Below are positions 51,252-62,300 of a stretch of 64,000 bases of DNA, piece after piece. Source of the stretch: Apus apus. Taxonomy: Eukaryota > Chordata > Aves > Apodiformes > Apodidae. Below the pieces are notes generated by a model, which had not been told where the DNA came from, did no database searches, and was given only the letters and a program-made list of their open reading frames with translations. Both the position numbers and the translations under genes were made by a program. The stretch covers positions 36,804,905 through 36,868,904 of the forward strand of contig NC_067312.1 in the NCBI RefSeq assembly GCF_020740795.1, given 5' to 3'. Within the stretch, counting starts at the first letter, position 1. The number at the start of each line of letters is the position of its first letter.

Positions 51252-52014
51252 CGCATTGTAAGTAAAAGGTTAGTGGATAAAATTGTATCTTATTCCTCTT
51301 CCTTCCACAAACACCTCAGCATATGTACATAGGTACATGTGATAAAGTTACTGCTCACTTCCACAATAATCTCAAAACAGTTAGGGAGGCATCAGTGCAG
51401 TGTGTGGAACAGGACCAAAAAGGCAGGGGTAAGTAACTTCTCAAGATGAGTTTGCAACTTCAAAAGTAACATGTGATTAGCCACAGTATCCAACCTCCTT
51501 GAAGCTGTTGTTGCATACCTAGATGCTGGAGCTATGTGCCCCTACTTTGTCTTGATTATTGAATTTTGGGTATGGAGTGTGTAGAGAAAGGGTGCTGCTA
51601 AGACAAAAAAGCATCTATGATTCTCTCTACTTCAAACCTATTTATTCTTCCAGACCTTTCTTTAGGGGAAAAGCTGGGTTTTATTTATTTTTCTGTTGAT
51701 ACTGATTAGTGGAATACACATATACTTACTGCAGTTTCCCAGACTTAGTAGTAATGCATGTTTTACAAGGCAAAAATTAACTAAAGGATCATCATCACAC
51801 CTAAAACTCAGGACAGCTTTATAGAAGGTATATTACCAATGCCTGTCACTAGATTTTCATAGCATTCCACCACCCACTTATAGATGTCAAACTCTAAAAA
51901 AAGCACTTCACAGAGCTGAGCAGTGCTACTGATACACAGATTGCTATATTACAAACCACAAATAGAAGTTTTCAAGAAGAAGTTTTTTTCTGTTAAGTGT
52001 GGCCAAGACAACCA

Positions 52015-54880
52015 CAGAAAAGCCCAGGTTGGAAGAGACATTGAAAGATCATCTGGTCCAGCCTTTATGGAGAAGGGAGCCTGGATGAGATTATCTAGCA
52101 CCCCATCCGATTGCATCTTGAAACCTCCAGTGATGGGGACTCCACCATTCTCCTGGAGAGGTTGTTCCAGTGACCGATTGTTCTCCCTGTAAAAATATTT
52201 GTTTCTTATACAAAGATGAAACCTCTTCCAATGCAACTCCTACCTGTCACTCCTTGTGAAGAGAAAGCCTCTTTGTAAAGTACTGGAAAACTGTGATAAT
52301 GTTCCTCCTGAAGCTTCTCTTCTACAGGCTGAAAACGTAATTGCTTCAGCCCTTCCTCATAGGACAGGTTCTTCAGCCCTTTGATCATCTTCATGGCCCA
52401 CCTTTAGACCTTCTCTAGTCTGTCTGTGTCTGTTTTTGAACCAGACACCAGAACTGAACCCAGTACCCCAGCTGTGGTCCGACAAGTGCTGAGTAAAGCG
52501 AGATGATCAAGTCTCTTATCTCTGCTAGTTGTCTCTTATCTCTACTAGTTGTGCCCCTACAGATGCAGCTCAGGATTCGATTTGCGTTGGTTGCCACAGT
52601 GGCTGACACGTGTTCAGCTTGTTCACCAGGACCCACAAGTCCCTATCAGCAAGATTGCTCCCCAGCCACACAGATCATGGCCTGCACTGGGCTCTTGGTT
52701 ACGTCATCCCAGGTGCAGGACTTCACACTTTGTTAAACTTCACCCAGTCCTTGCCAGCCCACTCTTCCAGCTTGTCCAGGTTGCTCTGGAAGATGGCTGA
52801 TGTGTCCACCTCACCACCCAGTGTAATGTCATCAGCAGACATGAGGAGGGTACTTTCAGTCCTATTGTCTGCATTATTTATGAAGATGTTGAACAGTATG
52901 GGGCCTGGTATTGATTCCTGAGGAACCCTGCTTGTGACAGGCTGCCAGCCTGAGTAAAAAACATTGATCACCATCCTCTGAGTGTGGTGGCTGTGACAAT
53001 TTTCTGTCCATGTTGCAGACTACCCATCCAATCTGCATCTTGATAGTTTGTCCAGGAGGAGGCTTCGCTGAAGTCCAGGCATGCAAGATCTACTACTCTC
53101 TCCATGTTGATAGAAAATGTTATTTTTTTGTAGAAGGTTACTCTGTCATAATTTGCCTTTGGTAAATCCATGCTGGATTTTCCCAATCACCTGCTTCATT
53201 TGGTTTGTAATAGTTTCTCAGAGGGCTTCTGGCACCACTTTTACAGGAACAGAAGTAAGGCTAAGGGGCATGTAGTTTCTTGGGTCCTCTTTTAGGCCAT
53301 TCTTGCAGATAAGATAGGACATTTACCTTCCTTCAGTCATCAGGCATGCCCCTTGATCTCCATGACTTTCAGAGATTATAGGCAGTGGCCTTGCAACAAT
53401 GTCAGTCACTTCTGTTAACACTTGAGGGTGGATTCCCTCCAGGCTCATCAATTTATGTGGGCTGAGCCCTTGCAGAGGGCCCCTGCTGGTGGGTCAAAAC
53501 ATGCGTTGTCATAGCTACTTCATCCTTTGATACGGGGTCCAGCTATGCTGATAAAAACAGAAGCAAAGAAAGTATTGAGAACTTCTGCCTTGTCATCATT
53601 ATTAGTAACTCGTTTCACTGCCCTGTTCAGTAAGAGGCCAATGTCTTCCTTGCATTTCTGCTAACTGCTCACGTATCTGAAGAACCCTTTCTTCTTGACA
53701 TCTCAGGACAATTTCAGTTCTAGTTGAGCCTTAAGCTTTCTGCATGCATCTCTGCATGCCTTAGCAAGGTTCCTGTAGTCCTCAATGGGTATTTGGCTGC
53801 CTTTCACAGCTGCTATGCTGCCTTTTTTTTTTTTTTTTTTGCTTTTAACCACACTCAAAAGCTCATTGCCTTCTTCCTTTTCCTTTGTAGGCAATGGATT
53901 TTTCTTATATTTCTAGGAGGCTCCTGACTCTCACAAGCTCCTTTGTCCTCCATGTATGCTTCCCATGGAATCTCTTAAATCTGGGCTCTGAGCATACTGA
54001 AGTGGCCTTTTCTAAAATTCAGGGTCTTCGTCCTGCTGGTGGTCTTCAGTGTTCTTAGCGGGATCTTAAAACTCCACAATGTTGTGAGCACTGTATCCAT
54101 GGCTATCGTTGGTAGTTATGTTGTCAAGTACGTCTTTTCAGTTTGTGAGCAGTACATACAGCATTGTACTTACCCTTGTTAGAATGTCCAGCACCTGTAG
54201 CAGGAAGCAGCTCTCATGCATTCCAGGAATCTCATGGACAACTTGTGTGCTGCTGTGTTGTTCTCCCAGCAAAATTTTACATAATCTGAGTAAGCCATTA
54301 GGATCTTGTTCTGTTGGCCCAAGACTTCCTTTAGCAGCCAAAAAAGGTTTTGTCAGCCTCATCATTTGGTTGGAAGGTCAGTAACAGATAGCTAACACAA
54401 GATCATCCTTGGTGATGTACCACCTAGTCTCTTTCCAAAGGCATTCAACAGAACTTTTGCAGTATCCATATCTTAACCTACATACACTCAAATTTATCTT
54501 TTTTAATGAAGTATGAGCCAACCTCCTCTTCCTCCTTTTCTATCTTTCCAAAAGTGTTCTTAGTCATCCATTGTGGTCTCCCAGTGATCTGAGTCTTCCC
54601 ACAAAGTTTCTGCGCTTTCTAACAGATTGTAACTCTCTGACTGGCCATGGAGCTACAGTTCTTCCTCTTTGCTGCCCAGACTGTATGCGTTGGTATATAT
54701 GCACCTGAGGTGACTGGACTTAAGGTTCCTGCCTTTGTAAAGGGCTGGGAAGCATTCCCCACTATGCTCATCCACCCTTATGAATATGCAGGTGTCACAC
54801 AGCTCTGGATGCTACCCTCCAAGTTTGTTGGTTTAAAGCACAATTCACTAAGTCATCCAGTTTGCTAGCAAGGTTAGGTG
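52015..54880 (-). mobile_element. Nearly complete, decayed CR1 ORF2 plus 3' tail
   Basis: On the minus strand, in order: endonuclease-domain remnants (CLWKETRWYITKDDLVLAIC near 54.4-54.5 kb, VLDILTRVSTMLYVLLTN near 54.15 kb), the linker region (DYRNLAKACRDACRKLKAQL at 53.7-53.8 kb), reverse transcriptase remnants (CLDFSEAS near 53.06 kb; TSRVPQESIPGPILFNIFIN and SADDITLGGEVD at 52.8-52.95 kb) and the 3' tail ending near 52015. Many stops and frameshifts are present, plus an 18-base T run (53823-53840) that reads as poly-Lys. It belongs to an older subfamily than the 45.9 and 48.2 kb copies. Confidence 0.88.
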
Positions 54881-55129
54881 CATATGATTACTCATTTGTC
54901 CATTTCCCATAACATTTTAAGATGTGAGTCTCTCTTCAAAGATGATTCATGTCAATATCACATCAGCAACAAGAAACATTAACACAAGTCCTGCAGGAAT
55001 AGGCTGATTTAATGGACTACTTGAGGACACAGTTAACTGAGTCAATTCTACATCTAATTGGCCATTGCTACTTGGTACTGTCTCATTTCAGTGGAGGCAG
55101 GATAGACAACAACTCCAAGTGTGCTTCCC

Positions 55130-55206
55130 TTCCCAGCTGAATGAATGGACCAGACGATCTGTTGAGGTTCCTTCAAACCTGGGCTGTTCTATGATTCTAT
55201 GATACT
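55130..55206 (+). mobile_element. CR1 3' terminal fragment
   Basis: Only the tip remains: 'gaccagacgatctgttgaggttccttcaaacctgggctg' followed by TTCTATGATTCTATGATAC. It is next to, but in the opposite orientation to, the long CR1 copy. Confidence 0.8.
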
Positions 55207-56194
55207 CTGGATCTTAAGACAAATATCAGGAAACTCTAGGGATAGGAAAAATAAACAATGAAGCGCGCTTCTAACCTAAAAAGGAAACAACCATGCCTGT
55301 GTGAAACATTTATTAGTCTTTCCTTCTTCACCTTTCCTCTCTAGGAACATTTTTGCCACAGAAGTCACAGACATTTATTTATTAAAATAGACGGAAAATA
55401 TTATATTACTAGGATACTATAAGAATTGTTTAATTTGTGCTTTATGAAAACAAACCTTTGGGAAAGAAGCCAAGCTAAACATACTTCCCTCCTATACTTA
55501 TACTGAGATTTTAATTTTCAAAACAGCCTAGAAGAGTTAGAGTCACAAAACTTCACTCAATTGGATCTGGAGCTGGGTGCCTACTGCCTTACATCTGTGG
55601 AATGTGATCTGTAGAGACCAACAGAATCTTTAAAACAAAGGTGATATGAAAATAACCAAAGATGTAGACTTCAACTTATATTTCAGCAGCCAGGTAAACT
55701 GTTCACTAGGAAGCAAAACAGCAAGGAAAATATACATTTAAAATAATATTCCAGCCACCACAACTGGATAACCTTTCAGAGGAAAAATGGGAGCAGTTGA
55801 TGTACTTCACCTTGATCTCTACTTTACTGGCTTCAAAATCACCTATGTAAACACAGAACTCCCTCTCTGAAAAAAAATAATTTCTGCATTGTGTAATATT
55901 CAACATGAAAAGGAAGGATTTTTTTCCCCCCCCCCCCTCCTTTGGAAAACAAAAACTCCCTACTGTCAGAGAAAAACCGAAAGGCATTTTGGCATACTTA
56001 ATTGTTAACACAATAGTTAATAGATGTATAGTGTCTTGAAGGATCTGCTTTGGCAAGGTACTTAAGCATATGTCCTATGTAAGAATGATAATGAACTCTG
56101 AATCTTGAAGTTAAGTATGTGCTTTAGTCACTGAGCCTGAGTCAAAGAAATTACAGGGGAAAAAAAGCCCATCAGAAAGAGCCTGACAACTTAC

Positions 56195-56312
56195 TAAGTA
56201 GACATCCAAAACTGAAGCATTATCATTTTCCATTTCCATTGTGCTCTGTTCTGAAGTCAAATAGATGGCACTGTCTTCTAAAGTGAATGTTGAACTCGAA
56301 GGTATCCCTTTA
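56195..56312 (-). CDS. PIP5K1B: PIP5K1B C-terminal coding exon
   Basis: This 118-nt exon runs from a CTTTGCAG acceptor to a TTA|GTAAGT donor. Its first base completes a codon begun in the previous exon (AG|T, Ser), and 39 codons follow. They start KGIPSSSTFTLEDSAIYLTS and end NDNASVLDVYL. This equals the extreme C-terminus of human PIP5K1B in length and closely in sequence (PSSSTFTLE, IYLT and DNASVLDVYL shared). The exon contains no stop codon. Reading past the donor would add intron-coded residues, so the strong donor and the downstream exon starting with TAA are taken as the true structure. Confidence 0.95.
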
Positions 56313-59300
56313 CTGCAAAGAGAAAGCAGACCAAAAATACAAAGTTACAGAGAGCTCAGTCATAGCTGTATATTTTAAAGTACATTTCTGTCTCAAACAA
56401 AAAGCTTCAAATATCTGAAAAGATGAAATGCAAATGGACACATATAAATGTGTTGACAGTGGCTAGATAACTGGCACCTCATGTTGACTAACATACATAA
56501 ACCACAGTTTCTACTTTTGCATTAGTTAAAATTTTATCAGAAAGTAATACCGTTCCTGAACTCTATTAACTTAAAGAAAGAATATCTATTATGGTCTGAG
56601 TGGGCCAGGCTAATTTTTGGTACCAATAAAAGGAGCTACAGACAGGGTCTTTAAGACTCTGAGGGATCTGAGAGGGGTGGAACAGAATTAAGTCAGTATT
56701 CCTTTCCATTTCCTGCCTTACTCTACAGAAGGAGGACAGGAAGCCCAGTCCCTTTTTTCCTACTCCCTTCTTCCTTGCTGCTGGTGTGGTCAGAAGTCTC
56801 AGAGAGAGGCTCTGCAGAATCCAGCTCTGTCAGGTACTGTTTAGAACCCTGGACTCCTCACCCAAGTCGGTGCTGTCACACAAACCCCTCAGCCACGTAT
56901 CTCTGTGATCATTGAGATTGGTTTTATATATATTTGTATGTAATTGTATGTGTCTGCTCTGCATCCCATGTGTTACTGCCCTTGTTTCAGTAAACCTGTT
57001 CCAGCTATAGTTTCCAGCCTTTAAGTTTCTCTTCCTTATTCCCTTTTTATCTTCCCTTGGGAGGATGGAGTCAGGTATAGAGAGCAATCCTCTGTCTTTT
57101 TGTTTGCCTTGACCACTAAACCAAGACAATGTCACAGTAAATGTGGGGTAATTTCACTAATTGCAAAATAAGTTACTTCCACACTACACATGGTGTACAT
57201 TTTGACAGTATTTGTTAATTCAAAATAGGAAAAAAAAATTGGTAATTAAGCGCAGTAGCATTGGACTTTTTAATGCAGATATGGGATCACTTGCAGCCAA
57301 CTATTCAGAAAGGAAAGTGCAAGAACAAGAGTGTACTGTAATTAGTACAAGTCTGCAAGGAAGTGATACTTACAGAGCAGGTGCACTGTACTATTCAGAT
57401 AAGATTTTTTTTCTCTGCTATCTACAAAGAATGTGAAACTGCAAATGCATCCACACAGGAATCTTGCTTTGTTTTATAAACACAGTTTGAACCACAAAGC
57501 TGAAATTTTTAAAGGTGTTTTAATGGAGTCAGGTGCCCATTATCACCTGTCCTCCCTCACTAGCTGCCAGAGACTAGTAAGACTCCAGGCTGCCTGAAAA
57601 ACCCAACTGTGAGTTTTGCAGAGACAGATTATAAAAGTTCTTATCTATTTACACACAATGTGAAAAGCAAACAATTCTGCATTATATTTAGGCATGAAAA
57701 CACAGTTACAGTCATCAGCCCAGAAATTACTAATTTCACCCTCCCTTCGCAGTACTTTGTAGTTTAAGCATGTTTCAAATAGGTTATAATTTCAGAAAGG
57801 GCAAAGCTAGCATGCAAAGTAGAAAACAAATTCAAATGCTCACCAAAATAATGAATCATCAGTCACTCTCATGTAATTAGTATGAAGTGTACAGCGTTAC
57901 TTTTGCCACATTACAATGTTCCTTTTGTTATATACCACATTAGGCATCTTTTCAATAGCAAGACTACCTATTTTGTCCCAAGGCTGACCCAGCTCCCACT
58001 GACTTAGTAGCATTTTTGTCACACTCATCACTTTTTTTCTATTGGGCAATGCTTCAGTCACATCAATTTTCTGCCAATGGTTTATTTTACTGAAAGGGTG
58101 AGGGCAGACATGAAGGGATAAAATGGGATGTTATTGTATGTTAGACTATGTTTATCATCTCCCACAAAATAAGCTCTGGCATGAAAGATACTACTACTCA
58201 TGGCAAAAGGCAAGGCGGTGAAGTCAATTTCACTTGCAGAATTATTATCTATGCTGTTGCACAGTTCAGGCCTCTGAATGTTCCCATAAATGAAAACCAC
58301 ATGACATGAGATGAATGTTCTGTAAGCAGCTACTACTGCTACAAAAATATGCAAAACCACTGGTCAACCTTCCTTCTGGAAAATAGTGCTCTGCATTACT
58401 AACTATAAACCAAGTCAGGTAGGCTGTGGCTTTCATCCTTGCATCAAGTTAGGTTAAACGGCAAAAATGTGAAATCGTTACTCCTTTCATATACATATCA
58501 AATCACATCCCTTCCACTTTTACTGCTGTTATTTTTAACTTCTTTCAGTTCCAGAAAACTCTGGAATCTGTGCTCAAGATGACATGAGACTTCTGCAATT
58601 CACATCAGTGGCATTTTATTTTACATCCTTCATGTATCAGAAGACTAAGATAAAGTCCACCTACTCTTTCAATTTAATTCACTGGCTTATTGTGACACTT
58701 TTCTTCCTCTCTTCTCTGCTTTCCATTAGAAGGCACTGTCCTTCTTTTACTCTTAGTTTGTTAAATTGCAATCTCTGCTGCTTTGCAGCCTGATATGGAT
58801 AGCAAACAATAGGAATGTGAGTTCAGTGCTCAGTCTTGGACTGTTAAACTACTAGTTTTATATATATAGCAGAATAAAGACAATGCCGTCTTCCCTTTGG
58901 AGTGTGTTCTACCTGTTACAGAAATACACTACACAGTCAGGCAGCAAATGACAGCTGAAACGAAAACACCATGTTAAGAGAAGTCAAAGAGAAGCTCCTA
59001 TAAATGTTACAGATTGGTTATTTAGTAGTCAGCTTCCTAGACAAGGAGATTCAATACACAGAGACAAATAATATGTAAAATACATAATAACATACTGAAA
59101 GAAACGGAGCAGAACAAAGTACAAAGATAAGAGTAGTCTTAAATCCAGAAAACCAGCAGCAAATAAAGTCCCTTGAACAAAAGTAGGCATGAAAAAAGAG
59201 AATGAAACAACACAGATGCCAATCCACCTTTTTTCTTACAAAGATCCACAACTTATTTGCAGATAGCAATCTCTGTGCTTCTGTGACTTTCATACTGAAT

Positions 59301-62300
59301 AATTAGAGATAAACTCTGCAAAGTAAGACTCATTTCATGTATAAAGAATTATTAGAAGAAGTAGGGTAGGAAAAGTGGCAAACCATGACATGTGAATCAG
59401 TAAACATCACAATAAGGAAGAGCAGGGGGTGACCTCTCTTGTTATTCACCAGAATTTTAATCGGAAACCTCTAGAAAGTACCTCGGAGCAAAAAAATATA
59501 TTAAACAGTTATGATGAAAACAGGGCACTATATTTATTTTCTGCTCTCCTATTAATTATTAGGTTTGCTTAATTTCCTCTTGAGTCACATAGCAGTGGTA
59601 CTCTTTCTAGAGACGTTTTGAGAGGATAAACTTTTGTAACAGGAAATGTAATGATCTATGAAATCACATGGGCTACTTTTCTGAAAAAAAATACATACAT
59701 TTTACATATACTTATATGCTTGTAGCAGAACAGGTGAAATTGAAGGGACATTCGGGGCTAAATATGAACCACCACAGTGGATCACTTGCACAAAGCAGAC
59801 TTAGGAACTTCCATTCATAAGCCTAGTCTTTTAGTCTCTGTTAGGTCCTTCTTCCACTGTCAGGGACACTGACCTTTGACTTTCAGGACAGTACTGATCT
59901 GCTCCAGGGAAATAACTGCTTTACAGAACACTTGCCTATTTTACAAACTTCTATTAAGGAAATGCTCCAGCTAGATCTTCTAAAACAATTATCTTTGTTA
60001 CTGCTTTCTTGCTACCCTTCACAGCTCAAGCATTGAAAATTACTCAGAATCTACAATATGCACAAATTTGACGATGGCAAAACATAAGTCTCTACTTTTG
60101 CCACAGTAACTAATAATTTTGAGTTTCTAGCCTTTGTTTTATACACAAGCCTCAGAACATCAGTGGGCTGTCTTGAGAATCAGTCAGCTCTCCTTGCTTT
60201 GCTGGAGTTAATGCCTGTTCTGAATTCTTACGTGCTATATGGTATTTAATACTAAATCTAAATACCTACACAAAGAAAAAAAATGTATTAAGAGAAGTTT
60301 CCTGTACTTAAATAATACATCAGTAGAGCAGCATTATAACCACACAGACTAGTTTAAATAAATTTTGTAACAAAGTAACATTTTTTTCCAGATTAGTATG
60401 TTATTAAAGATTCTCTAATGAGTAAAAGATTAAGTGTAAATGGCTCAGAAAAGTTGAAAGGAAGAACTGTATTTCTTTTTAAGGAAATCTAGGTGCTCCA
60501 GTGATCCCTTGGTACTGATACTGACCACTTGTTGACACTAAGTTGACACTAAGGACTCCTTAACCATTTACACTGAATTCCAGGGATTACACAATAGTCC
60601 TGTGGCTATGAAAGTAACTCATATTGCAGCTAGAGTTCAGTGAAAACTAGTAGGAAAAGCAAATTTCAGATTAATCTTTCTTAAGACTATGAACTCCACA
60701 AGACAGAGACCATCATACTATGTCTGAGGCTGAAATTCTTTATTTTTATGTGTGTCCAGAACAAGCATTCAAATGCCAGGAAACAAGCACTTCATAAACA
60801 AACTACAAGAAACTTCTGCATAAAGGAATGATAAAAACCCCACAACAACTAATAATTAATCTCTTAACAGCAACACATGCTGTCAGCAGTTGGTAACTAA
60901 AAGTTCAAATTTCTGCAACACCATCAATCAGCTTTTTTGGTCACGAGATTTATGCAGACTTCTGGTAGGGCAGAGAAATTGTGGGCAGGCACAGGAGAGA
61001 ACAAGAGAAATCCCTATACACATGGTTTATCAGAAAGAACACTTCAGTGGAAGAGATGTTTTGTACAGTATAAACAGTGCACTTAGTTCTCATCCTTAAA
61101 TTTTCAGACTGAAAAGGAAAAAAGCTAAGCAACTCCCCTCCACACATTTTTACAGTTACTTTCTCCCTCTTAGTAATGTTTAGCCACCATGAGCGTGCGC
61201 AGCTGTGCTGTTGCTGTCCCACTGCTAAAGCAGCCTATTTTATCTTGGTTCTTAATTAAAAAAGAAAAAAAAAGAAGCAAAAGTAATTCAATCACAGGAG
61301 AACTGGGAAAGCCTTGTTTTTCTTTAAGCCACAATTACATGTTTCTTCAATCATAGTAAAATTTTCTCTTTCCTCCCGGGATTCCCCCAGTGTCTCAGTG
61401 CATCTGTTCCTAGCATTAAAGCATTCAAGTCTTTTTACTCCAGCTAGCTGATTATTTTCATGAATCTTGCATGGATTTAATCCTCTTTGAATCAGACTCA
61501 GACACATTTTTCTGGGCTTTGGATGCTAAGACTGGTGGGTGGATAGACAGAACATTGAAACTTACGACACAAAATTTTGATTACATGGAAAACCAGAGTG
61601 GTAAAAGGTGTGATTCAGTATTCCTTACAACAGTGAACTAATGCCTACAAATCCCTTTCACTGAAACAACAGCAGAAGAGTTTGCTTTTATTTTCCAAGC
61701 TGTTTTTGAAAAGATTGTTTGATAGAATATCAAGTCATGGGACACTTCTGTTCAAAGTTTGGACATTTCAGGAAGTTTTGACTGTGTAAAAGGAAAACAA
61801 AAAAGCCTCAAAGCCTTCCAAAATTTCAGGTAGTCTGCACCGAAAAAAAGCAGTGCAAAGGTAAGGAAAACAAACAATTGAAAAATACACAGAAAAGGAG
61901 GAAGAGGAGGAAAGAGAAATCACAAGTCCATACTACATACACATCTTACAGAAAGGAGGTACAGAATACATAAAGAGGAACAAGAATTAGATTTCATATA
62001 AAGTGTTTTCCTAGGCTCAAGCATACAAAAAGAATTCAGCAATCCTCCTTATGTAAACCTTTAGTATCTTGGCATTGCTCTAAAGACAGAGAGGTAAAGT
62101 ACCCCTTTATATATCATGGGATTTTGTTTGGGTTACTGAATGGAAGCCATGAGATCTGCTGAAAGATACTTTGGAAAGAGACTTTCTGTTGTATCTTGAA
62201 ACTCCTGTTTAAAACATTTCCAGTAGCACCTGCAAAGACATTATTAGCCTTCTTCTATTCTTTGCAATTGTATAAGCAACGTCAACTGAGACAACAGTCA

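Larger units (their letters stand above)
44764..56194 (-). other. PIP5K1B: PIP5K1B last intron (11.4 kb)
   Basis: GT-AG intron between the C-terminal coding exon and the stop/3'UTR exon. It contains four CR1 copies in mixed orientations (listed separately) and a G17 run. The remainder is AT-rich with nothing recognised. Confidence 0.75.

Noticed and set aside
56830-57135. 101-codon minus-strand frame
   Set aside because: Lies inside the probable LTR, antisense, with no domain.
57361-57430. Donor-like GTAAGT on the minus strand near 57371, considered as an earlier PIP5K1B exon
   Set aside because: The upstream acceptor is poor and the translation does not resemble the kinase C-terminal region.
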